A stretch of 9,780 nucleotides of DNA from Candidatus Scybalomonas excrementavium (GTDB taxonomy: Bacteria > Bacillota > Clostridia > Lachnospirales > Lachnospiraceae): positions 1 to 9,780 of the forward strand of contig JADIML010000128.1 of assembly GCA_017694765.1 (NCBI GenBank), written 5' to 3'. Both the position numbers and the translations under genes were made by a program. The notes beneath the pieces were generated by a model. The model worked only from the letters and a program-made list of their open reading frames with translations. It was not told where the DNA came from and ran no database searches. This document shows positions 1-6,084 of the stretch, one piece after another. The number at the start of each line of letters is the position of its first letter. The stretch's first letter is position 1.

Positions 1-1513
1 CCTTTAAGGCTTCTTTATTCACACAAATTCCTCTTTGTTGCATATCATAAAGAGCAAATATCGTCGGCATCTCTACTTCTTCATAAAGAGTAAGCATTTG
101 TAATGCCTCTAATTTCTCCCTTATCATCTCAACTGCTGCAAATGGAACATAAGATAAAGATGCGATCACTTGATATACTTTTTCTTTCTGTTCCTCATAG
201 GCTTCTTCTAATCCTTGTTTTCCTAATAACTCTTCTTTGGATGGTAAGATGATTCCAAGATAATCTCTTGCAATATCATCATAATGATACGTATCTTTTA
301 ATGGATTCATTAAATATCCGGCAACACCAATATCCATCAAGTTTTTTGTAGTTTCTGTCACTGAAAGTTCAGACAAGACAGCTTTTAAATCCATCGTCGC
401 TGCATAACCATCTCCTTCACATATTTCGGATAGACGGTTTCTTAAATAATCTCTTGTTAAAAATCCTCCTTCCATAATCCAATATACTTCTTCTTTGGAT
501 AACGTAAGGGCAACTCCAAACATTGTTTTTTCTTTTATTAAAGCAAATCCAAACTTCTCTGCCTTTTTTGCCTGTTCAAAAATCTGTTCTGCTTCATTTA
601 ATTCGGATATTTCTTTTAACGCAAACTGAACTTCCTCTTTTTCTTCCTCTGAAAAGCGTTTTAGTAAAGACTTAAATCCTAATTTTTGAAAATATTGATA
701 GGCTTCTTTTGTATATAAATTTCCAAGTTCTGCCTGTTCTAACTCATAATCGAGATCACAATCCACTTTAATCGTTGCTAAAGCTTTACTTAGTAAGGCT
801 TGTTCATAATAGGCTTCTAAATTTTCTTTTGCCTTCTTTGGTTTAATCTCTTCCAAATGAGCATACGCATTTTCAATGGAGTGGTATTGCATAATCATTT
901 TTGTAGCTGTTTTTTCCCCAATTCCTGGAACACCTGGAATATTATCTGCTACATCTCCCATAAGTCCTTTCACATCAATAAACTCTTTTGGTGTTACTTG
1001 GTACTGTTCGAGTACATCTTTTGCATAATAATCTTCTACTGTTGTCCCACCAGCTTTTGTTTTTGGAATACGAATTAAAATTTCATCGGTTGCCAGTTGT
1101 AGTAAATCTCGATCTCCTGAAAGAATCGATACAGCATATCCTTCTTTTACTGCTTCCCTTGAAATAGTACCTAAAATATCATCTGCCTCATAGCCTGGTC
1201 GTTCTACAATCGGCACTTCCATTGCCTGCAATACCTCTTTCATAACTGGCACTTGTTCTCTTAATTCATCAGGCATTCCTTTTCTAGTTCCCTTATATTC
1301 TACAAACATTTCATGTCGAAATGTCGGCTCTTTTCGATCAAAGGCAACTAATAAATGTGTCGCCTTCTCCTCTTCTAAAAATCGAAATAGTATGTTTAAA
1401 AACCCTAAAATACCATTGGTATGAAGACCTTCTCCATTAGTCATTGGAGGTAGTCCATAAAAAGCTCGATTTAAAATACTATGACCATCTACTAATAATA
1501 GTTTTTTCTTCAT
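1..1513 (-). CDS. polA: DNA polymerase I, N-terminal part (3' end beyond left edge)
   Basis: This is DNA polymerase I, which removes RNA primers and fills gaps during replication and repair in the cytoplasm. The visible 504 codons begin MKKKLLLVDGHSILNRAFYG, the classic start of the 5'-3' exonuclease domain (about residues 1-280). Metal-binding and helix-clamp motifs are seen: SGDRD at 132-136, and GDVADNIPGVPGIGEKTA from residue 186. Residues about 300-480 correspond to the 3'-5' exonuclease-like domain, but the DxE catalytic motif is not present (the stretch reads GFALIKEKTMFGVAL), as is usual for Firmicutes enzymes, so proofreading is probably absent. The last visible residues (MQQRGICVNKEALK) begin the polymerase domain. 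The start at 1513 follows AGGAG with about 10 nt spacing; that AGGAG overlaps the stop of the upstream zinc-finger gene, suggesting translational coupling. Only the missing polymerase half is unseen; the identification is secure. Confidence 0.97.
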   Translation of the reverse strand, partial: MKKKLLLVDGHSILNRAFYGLPPMTNGEGLHTNGILGFLNILFRFLEEEKATHLLVAFDRKEPTFRHEMFVEYKGTRKGMPDELREQVPVMKEVLQAMEVPIVERPGYEADDILGTISREAVKEGYAVSILSGDRDLLQLATDEILIRIPKTKAGGTTVEDYYAKDVLEQYQVTPKEFIDVKGLMGDVADNIPGVPGIGEKTATKMIMQYHSIENAYAHLEEIKPKKAKENLEAYYEQALLSKALATIKVDCDLDYELEQAELGNLYTKEAYQYFQKLGFKSLLKRFSEEEKEEVQFALKEISELNEAEQIFEQAKKAEKFGFALIKEKTMFGVALTLSKEEVYWIMEGGFLTRDYLRNRLSEICEGDGYAATMDLKAVLSELSVTETTKNLMDIGVAGYLMNPLKDTYHYDDIARDYLGIILPSKEELLGKQGLEEAYEEQKEKVYQVIASLSYVPFAAVEMIREKLEALQMLTLYEEVEMPTIFALYDMQQRGICVNKEALK

Positions 1514-1526
1514 CTTTTCTCATCTC

Positions 1527-2000
1527 CTATTCTTTCTCTTTTTCTATTTCTATGCCACCATATGGATTTCGAAGTGAATAATCTTCTGGGTAAAACAAAT
1601 GTGGTTTTACATTCATATAATAATATTTACTTGTATTTTCTTTGGAAGCACGCTTTTTACCATTCAAGATCATGACTCCCAATCCTATTAATACAGCCAT
1701 TAATAAAATCGTGCTTAAACATATAATGCCAAATTTTATTTGTAACTCAAATCTTTTTTGTCCCTTAATCCTGTTTTCATGATAGGATAGTTGTTCTTCT
1801 AATTCTTTTGCAAAATTATTGGATAATTGTTCATTATTATCAAGTTGTTTCATTCCAACCATTAAAGTATAATATACTTCTAATTCTTCTTTACAATCAG
1901 AACACTCTCTCATATGGTGAATAAATTCTTCTAATTGTTCATCATCTAATTTTTCCTCAATAAATGTGGTAATCATAGATTGTGCTTCTAAACAAGTCAT
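1527..2000 (-). CDS. Membrane-anchored zf-HC2 (ZAS, anti-sigma-like) protein
   Basis: A 157-residue protein with an N-terminal zinc-binding anti-sigma-like domain: Cys3, then H29-x3-C33-x2-C36, the HxxxCxxC pattern of ZAS/zf-HC2 domains. A charged, probably helical linker (55-88) follows, then one membrane segment (about 90-112, FGIICLSTILLMAVLIGLGV) and a 45-residue tail rich in Tyr and Glu. In characterised relatives such domains sit in the cytoplasm and hold an ECF sigma factor at the membrane, but no sigma gene lies next to it here, so the partner is unknown. The ATG at 2000 is preferred over an in-frame ATG at 2048 because it has an AGAGGG ribosome binding site 8 nt upstream, and because the predicted transcript begins near 2043. 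It ends 13 bp before polA on the same strand and is probably co-transcribed with it. Family assignment is good; function is not established. Confidence 0.82.
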   Translation of the reverse strand: MTCLEAQSMITTFIEEKLDDEQLEEFIHHMRECSDCKEELEVYYTLMVGMKQLDNNEQLSNNFAKELEEQLSYHENRIKGQKRFELQIKFGIICLSTILLMAVLIGLGVMILNGKKRASKENTSKYYYMNVKPHLFYPEDYSLRNPYGGIEIEKEKE

Positions 2001-2048
2001 ATAAACACCCTCTTTAAAACAATAGCTCATTACTTTTTGCCTGCACAT

Positions 2049-2077
2049 ACTATATCATAAAAGCGTCTATCAAGCAA
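2049..2077 (-). promoter_or_regulatory. Promoter for the zinc-finger/polA operon
   Basis: Read on the minus strand: -35 TTGCTT (2072-2077), 17-nt spacer, -10 TATAGT (2049-2054), preceded by TG one base upstream, making an extended -10 element. Transcription would start near 2043, giving a leader of about 43 nt before the ATG at 2000. The match is by eye only. Confidence 0.6.
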
Positions 2078-2149
2078 ATATCTATCTCTACTTCTCTCTT
2101 TTACTTATGAATTATTTCTCCTATCTTTCCTCTTATTTTTCAAATCTTC

Positions 2150-2162
2150 ATCAAAATTTGAT
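2150..2162. promoter_or_regulatory. Dyad ATCAAA-A-TTTGAT upstream of the hydroxylase promoter
   Basis: A perfect 6-bp inverted repeat around one central base. Its centre (2156) lies about 60 bp upstream of the predicted start of the hydroxylase transcript, a position typical of activator sites. It is AT-rich, and short AT palindromes arise easily by chance in this DNA, so a protein-binding role is only a possibility. Confidence 0.25.
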
Positions 2163-2179
2163 AAAAAAACTTTTTATAG

Positions 2180-2209
2180 TTGCCAAAAGACCATTTTATA
2201 CTATATAAT
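2180..2209 (+). promoter_or_regulatory. Sigma-A-type promoter for the molybdenum hydroxylase operon
   Basis: -35 TTGCCA (2180-2185), 18-nt spacer, consensus -10 TATAAT (2204-2209). Transcription would start near 2216, about 73 nt before the GTG start codon of the FAD subunit. The 5' leader carries two dyads, annotated separately. Confidence 0.65.
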
Positions 2210-2224
2210 GTGGAATTGGAAAAC

Positions 2225-2258
2225 ATGAATGAGTAACTCATTAATATGCAAACTTGCA
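2225..2258. promoter_or_regulatory. Tandem dyads in the hydroxylase operon leader (candidate operator)
   Basis: Two adjacent inverted repeats lie just downstream of the predicted transcription start. The first is AATGAGT-A-ACTCATT (2228-2242), which extends to 2225-2245 with one mismatched pair. The second is TGCAA-AC-TTGCA (2247-2258), which also contains a TGCAAA direct repeat with 8-bp spacing (2247 and 2255). At about +10 to +43 they are well placed for a repressor, or could form small RNA hairpins. No regulator gene is visible in the window to pair with them. Confidence 0.4.
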
Positions 2259-2288
2259 AATTTATAAACCATCAGGGAGGAAGCAAAC

Positions 2289-3101
2289 GTGCTTACAATC
2301 AAAAACTATGTCAAAGCCAAAAGTCTTGCTGAAGCTTATGAATTAAATCAAAAGCGTACAAATCGTATTCTTGGAGGAATGCTCTGGATGAAGATGAGTA
2401 ACGCATCGATTCAAACTGCGATCGATCTTTCAGGACTTGGTCTTGATACAATTGAAGAAACAGAGGATACTTTTTCTATTGGATGTATGGTATCACTTCG
2501 TCAATTAGAAGAACATCATGCTTTAAATACCTATACAAGCGGGGCAATTGCCGAAAGTGTAAAGAGTATTGTTGGTGTACAATTTCGTAATTTAGCAACT
2601 GTTGGCGGAAGTATATTTGGACGTTTTGGTTTTTCTGACATTTTAACTATGTTCTTAGCCTTAGATACACAAGTTGAACTTTATCATGGAGGAATTATTC
2701 CATTATCTGAATTTGTAACGATGCCTCGTGATAATGATATTCTTGTGCGTTTAATTGTCAAAAAAGTTTCTTTAACTAGCTCTTATCTTTCTCACCGAAA
2801 ATCAAAGACAGATTTTCCTGTTATTGCTTGTGCCGTTTCTTATTTTAACGGTTCTTATCGTGCTGTTATCGGTGCTCGTCCTCAAAGAGCTGTTCTTATT
2901 GAAGTTCCAAATGAAATTCTTACTGCAGATACAAAGGAAAAAAATGCAGAACTTTTTGCCGATTATGTAGCTAGTCAGGTAACAACGGGTTCTAATATGC
3001 GTGCTTCAGCCGAATATCGTTTGCATCTTACAAAAGTTTTATCAAAAAGAGGCTACTTACAAGTTGTTCAGTTACAACAAACAGGAGGTAATATGGCATG
3101 A
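2289..3101 (+). CDS. FAD-binding subunit of a molybdenum hydroxylase (XdhB-like)
   Basis: A 270-residue subunit of the xanthine dehydrogenase / CO dehydrogenase medium-chain family. It carries FAD and passes electrons from the iron-sulfur subunit to NAD+ or another acceptor in the cytoplasm. The FAD_binding_5 domain fills about residues 1-160; the second FAD loop RNLATVGGSI is at 100-109, and a CO_deh_flav_C-type domain follows (about 165-263). The first FAD loop, usually AGGTDL, reads LGGMLWMKM (28-36), so the Gly-Gly is kept and the T-D is not. Length is slightly short for the family (about 280-300). The start is GTG at 2289, with AGGGAGG 8 nt upstream. It is the first gene of a three-gene operon, and its TGA overlaps the next ATG by 4 bp (ATGA), indicating coupled translation and a defined stoichiometry. 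Family is clear; substrate is not. Confidence 0.9.
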   Translation: MLTIKNYVKAKSLAEAYELNQKRTNRILGGMLWMKMSNASIQTAIDLSGLGLDTIEETEDTFSIGCMVSLRQLEEHHALNTYTSGAIAESVKSIVGVQFRNLATVGGSIFGRFGFSDILTMFLALDTQVELYHGGIIPLSEFVTMPRDNDILVRLIVKKVSLTSSYLSHRKSKTDFPVIACAVSYFNGSYRAVIGARPQRAVLIEVPNEILTADTKEKNAELFADYVASQVTTGSNMRASAEYRLHLTKVLSKRGYLQVVQLQQTGGNMA

Positions 3102-3562
3102 TTCTTTCACTTACTTTAAATGGAAAACAAATTCAAGAAGATGTTTCTTCTGATTTATTATTAATTGACTTCCTTCGTGCACATGGTTGTTATAGTGTAA
3201 AAAGAGGATGTGAAACTTCTAACTGTGGTCTTTGCACCGTATTTATGAATGATAAACCAATTCTTTCTTGTTCTGTTTTGGCACTAAGAGCAGATGGAAG
3301 TCGCATTGATACATTGGAAGGACTTCAAAAAGAAGCTGCTGAATTTGGTGCTTTTATTGCCGATCAAGGTGCTGAACAATGTGGTTTTTGTAATCCTGGA
3401 ACCATTATGAATGCTATTGCTCTTTTCCGTGAAAATCCAGATCCAAGCGATGATGAAATCAAAGAATATCTTGCTGGTAACCTTTGTCGTTGTTCTGGAT
3501 ATGAAGGACAATTAAGAGGAATGAAAGCATTTCTTCAGTATAAAAAGGAGGCTTCTAAATGA
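3098..3562 (+). CDS. [2Fe-2S] iron-sulfur subunit of a molybdenum hydroxylase (XdhC/CoxS-like)
   Basis: A 154-residue electron-transfer subunit with two [2Fe-2S] clusters. The N-terminal plant-ferredoxin-type domain has Cys38, Cys43, Cys46 and Cys58 (pattern C-x4-C-x2-C-x11-C, within GCETSNCGLCTV). The C-terminal all-helical domain has Cys95, Cys98, Cys130 and Cys132 (QCGFCNPG and NLCRCSGY). All eight ligands are present and length is normal for the family, so both clusters should assemble. Electrons from the molybdenum site pass through these clusters to the FAD subunit. The ATG at 3098 has AGGAGG at 3083-3088; a nearby ATG at 3094 is in the upstream gene's frame and is followed at once by its stop. 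The gene overlaps both neighbours by 4 bp (ATGA at 3098 and at 3559), so the three subunits are translationally coupled. Confidence 0.94.
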   Translation: MILSLTLNGKQIQEDVSSDLLLIDFLRAHGCYSVKRGCETSNCGLCTVFMNDKPILSCSVLALRADGSRIDTLEGLQKEAAEFGAFIADQGAEQCGFCNPGTIMNAIALFRENPDPSDDEIKEYLAGNLCRCSGYEGQLRGMKAFLQYKKEASK

Positions 3563-5847
3563 GATATATCAATCAGCCAATTCGAAAAAAAGATGCGATG
3601 GAACTTGTTCAAGGAAAACCTTTATTTTTAGATGATTTAGCAAGACCAGATTCTTTAATTGTAAAACTTCTAAGAAGTCCTCATGCCAATGCAATGATTG
3701 AGGATATTAAATTAGATACTGCTTTAAAAGTTCCTGGTATTGAAGCTATTTACACATATAAAGATGTACCAACCAATCGCTTTACTCTTGCTGGACAAAC
3801 TTATCCAGAACCAAGTCCTTATGATCGCCAAATTCTTGATCAACATGTACGTTTTGTTGGCGATCCAGTTGCAATTGTTGCAGGTGAAACAGAAGAAGCT
3901 GTTAATAAAGCCTTAAAACTTATTAAAGTAAACTATCAAGTTCTTCCAGCTATCCTTGACTTTCATACAGCAAAGGATAACGAAATTCTTGTTCATCCAG
4001 AAGAAAACTGGCGCTCTCTTGCACCAGTTGGCGCTGATAACAAAAGAAACTTATGTGCTTCTGACACCGATGGACAGGGAGATATTGATAACGTTTTATC
4101 AGAATGTGATATTGTTATCGATCATGTATATCATACAAAAGCAAACCAACAAGCTATGATGGAACCATTTGGTACAGCATGTTATATCGACGCCTATGGT
4201 CGTTTAAATGTTTTTAGCTCTACTCAAATTGTATTCCATGCAAGAAGAATCATTTCCAATGCCCTTGGAATTCCAAAATCAAAGATTCGTGTTACAAAAC
4301 CTCGTATTGGTGGTGGTTTTGGAGCAAAACAAACGGCTGTTTCTGAAATTTATCCAGCTTTTGTTACATGGATGACAAAAAAACCTTCTAAAATTATTTT
4401 TACAAGAGAAGAATCTCAAATTGCTTCCTCTCCAAGACATGAAATGGAAGTTCATGTAAAAGTTGGAGCTATGAAAAATGGTAAAATTCGTGGAATTGAT
4501 ATTTATACCTTATCAAATACAGGAGCTTATGGCGAACATGGTCCAACAACGGTTGGTCTTTCTGGTCATAAATCCATTCCTCTTTACCGTGATTTAGATG
4601 CGTATCGCTTTACTTATGATGTTGTATATACAAATGTTATGTCTGCTGGTGCTTATCGTGGTTATGGAGCTACGCAAGGTATTTTTGCGGTAGAATCTGC
4701 GGTAAATGAACTTGCTATGAAGTTACAAATGGATCCTGTTAAACTTCGTGAATTAAATATGGTTCGTGAAGGAGATACTATGCCAGCTTATTATGGCGAA
4801 ACAGCAAATAGCTGTGCTCTTGATCGCTGTCTTAATCGTGCAAAAGAAATGATCGGCTGGGATGAAAAATTCCCTTGTAAAGATCTTGGTAATGGCAAAG
4901 TCCGCAGTGTTGGTATGTCTCTTGCTATGCAAGGTTCTGGTATCTCTGGTGTAGACGTTGGTTCTGCTACAATTAAAATGAATGATGACGGTATTTATAC
5001 ACTTTTATTTGGTGCTGCTGATATGGGAACTGGTTGTGATACAACATTAGCTCAGATTGCAGCAGAATGTCTATGTTGTGACTTAGATGATATTACTGTT
5101 CTTGGTGCAGATACCGATTCTTCACCATATGATTCTGGTTCTTATGCTTCTAGTACTGCCTATGTAACAGGAAAAGCTGTAGAACTTGCTTGTACCAAAT
5201 TAATCCAACAACTAAAAGAGTATGCTGCTCCTATTTTAGAATCTGACTGTGAAACATTAGAGTTTGATGGCAAACAAATTTATAATCCAACAACGAATGC
5301 TTCCATCTCTCTTGTAGATATTGCAACAAGTTCTATGTGTGGTAATTCCAAAGCATTAGAAGTAACGGTTAGTCACAGTTCAGAAGTTTCTCCTCCTCCA
5401 TTTATGGTTGGTATGGTTGAAATCGAACTCGATAAAGAAACTGGTGCTTTTGACATTCTTGATTATGTAGCAGTTGTTGATAGTGGAACTCCATTGAATC
5501 CTAACCTTGTACGTGTTCAAACAGAAGGTGGTCTTGCTCAAGGAATCGGTATGGCTATGACAGAAGAACTTCAATATAGTGACAAAGGAATGTTACGCAA
5601 TAATTCTTTCATGCAGTATAAAATTCCTAGCCGTCTCGATGTTGGAAAAATTCGTGTAGAATTAGAGAGTAGCTATGAGCAAACTGGACCATTTGGAGCC
5701 AAATCTATTGGTGAAATCGTAATCAACACTCCATCTCCTGCTCTTGCACATGCTGTTGCAAATGCAACTGGTGTATGGGTTCGTGAACTCCCAATTACAA
5801 GTGAAAAGATTATTATGGGAATGTTAGAACAAGAAAAACTCTCATAA
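3559..5847 (+). CDS. Molybdopterin-binding catalytic subunit of a molybdenum hydroxylase (XdhA-like)
   Basis: A 762-residue catalytic subunit of the xanthine dehydrogenase family, which hydroxylates carbon centres of N-heterocycles or aldehydes using water as oxygen source. The Ald_Xan_dh_C 'hammerhead' domain is about residues 13-125, followed by two molybdopterin-binding domains. Visible cofactor loops are STQ (221-223), GGGFGAKQ (251-258), AYRGYG with Arg367, ADMGTGCDT (487-495), DTDSSPYDSGSYASS (518-532), and GAKSIGE ending in the catalytic Glu719. Residue 258, aligned with bovine Glu802, is Gln, and Thr491 replaces the Gln of the mammalian QG loop; both are also seen in other bacterial branches. 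Xanthine specificity is thus not assured. AAAGGAGG (3544-3551) precedes the ATG, which overlaps the upstream stop. No cofactor-maturation or selenium genes are in view. Family is certain; substrate and any selenium dependence are undetermined. Confidence 0.95.
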   Translation: MRYINQPIRKKDAMELVQGKPLFLDDLARPDSLIVKLLRSPHANAMIEDIKLDTALKVPGIEAIYTYKDVPTNRFTLAGQTYPEPSPYDRQILDQHVRFVGDPVAIVAGETEEAVNKALKLIKVNYQVLPAILDFHTAKDNEILVHPEENWRSLAPVGADNKRNLCASDTDGQGDIDNVLSECDIVIDHVYHTKANQQAMMEPFGTACYIDAYGRLNVFSSTQIVFHARRIISNALGIPKSKIRVTKPRIGGGFGAKQTAVSEIYPAFVTWMTKKPSKIIFTREESQIASSPRHEMEVHVKVGAMKNGKIRGIDIYTLSNTGAYGEHGPTTVGLSGHKSIPLYRDLDAYRFTYDVVYTNVMSAGAYRGYGATQGIFAVESAVNELAMKLQMDPVKLRELNMVREGDTMPAYYGETANSCALDRCLNRAKEMIGWDEKFPCKDLGNGKVRSVGMSLAMQGSGISGVDVGSATIKMNDDGIYTLLFGAADMGTGCDTTLAQIAAECLCCDLDDITVLGADTDSSPYDSGSYASSTAYVTGKAVELACTKLIQQLKEYAAPILESDCETLEFDGKQIYNPTTNASISLVDIATSSMCGNSKALEVTVSHSSEVSPPPFMVGMVEIELDKETGAFDILDYVAVVDSGTPLNPNLVRVQTEGGLAQGIGMAMTEELQYSDKGMLRNNSFMQYKIPSRLDVGKIRVELESSYEQTGPFGAKSIGEIVINTPSPALAHAVANATGVWVRELPITSEKIIMGMLEQEKLS

Positions 5848-5862
5848 TATAATAAAGAATAG

Positions 5863-5910
5863 AAAAAGAGGATGTACTAGCAAATAGGATGCGAGGTACA
5901 TCCCTTTTTT
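5863..5910 (+). terminator. Intrinsic terminator of the hydroxylase operon
   Basis: An 8-bp perfect stem GGATGTAC (5870-5877) / GTACATCC (5896-5903) with an 18-nt loop, followed by C and a run of six T (5905-5910). AAAAAG (5863-5868) can extend the stem against the C-T run past a single bulged A. It begins 15 nt after the catalytic-subunit stop and separates this operon from the transporter unit downstream. The long loop makes it somewhat atypical. Confidence 0.8.
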
Positions 5911-5911
5911 C

Positions 5912-5957
5912 TGTCAAATGAATTTTATTGACAAATTTCATTCCTACGATTTATAAT
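5912..5957 (+). promoter_or_regulatory. Perfect-consensus promoter for the ABC transporter unit
   Basis: -35 TTGACA (5928-5933), 18-nt spacer, -10 TATAAT (5952-5957), both exact consensus. The transcript should start near 5964, leaving a leader of about 120 nt. The -35 hexamer is also one arm of an inverted repeat, TGTCAA (5912-5917) / TTGACA (5928-5933), so a bound regulator could cover the -35; such a strong core promoter would probably need repression or leader control to be conditional. Confidence 0.8.
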
Positions 5958-5972
5958 ACTATCATGTTAAAA

Positions 5973-6061
5973 TATCAGCAGAAAATTTCTATGGACTTCT
6001 ATACGACTCCATAGAAGAGTTTCTATATTGTTTTTATAGGCTTTCATAAAATCTGCTGATA
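5973..6061 (+). ncRNA. Structured 5' leader, predicted three-way junction (candidate cis-regulatory RNA)
   Basis: Three helices nest in the untranslated leader of the binding-protein gene. P1 is a perfect 10-bp stem, TATCAGCAGA (5973-5982) with TCTGCTGATA (6052-6061). Inside it lie P2, a perfect 9-bp stem TTCTATGGA (5987-5995) with TCCATAGAA (6008-6016) and a 12-nt loop, and P3, CTATA (6023-6027) with TATAG (6035-6039) and a 7-nt loop. The closing P1 strand ends 5 nt before the AAAGGAGG ribosome binding site (6067-6074). This layout resembles three-way-junction riboswitches, but I could not match it to a known class: the conserved joining and loop bases of purine riboswitches are absent. There is no U-run after P1, so control, if any, would be of translation or mRNA stability. 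The pairing is seen; the function is inferred. Confidence 0.45.
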
Positions 6062-6084
6062 CTTATAAAGGAGGATAACTAGTA

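Noticed and set aside
857..1078. Plus-strand open frame opposite polA
   Set aside because: It is antisense to the conserved 5'-3' exonuclease motifs of polA and has a low-complexity Cys/Phe/His composition.
2001..2048. Longer zinc-finger protein starting at the ATG at 2048
   Set aside because: The ATG at 2048 has no ribosome binding site and lies upstream of the predicted transcription start; the ATG at 2000 has a good AGAGGG site and gives the zinc-finger domain a normal N-terminus.
3098..3562. Degenerate iron-sulfur subunit because GCETSNCGLC differs from the common GCGEGxCGxC
   Set aside because: The cysteine spacing C-x4-C-x2-C and all eight ligands are intact; only non-ligand residues differ.
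3559..5847. Selenocysteine or an in-frame stop in the hydroxylase genes
   Set aside because: All three frames are open without internal TGA. In selenium-dependent molybdenum hydroxylases the selenium is a cofactor ligand rather than a coded residue, so the sequence cannot decide selenium dependence.
5973..6061. Purine (guanine/adenine) riboswitch in the transporter leader
   Set aside because: The three-way-junction layout and the GTTTCTA stretch near 6019 recall purine riboswitches. However, the conserved joining segment before P2, the paired loop bases and the conserved J3/1 bases are missing, and the third stem is in the wrong place relative to GTTTCTA.
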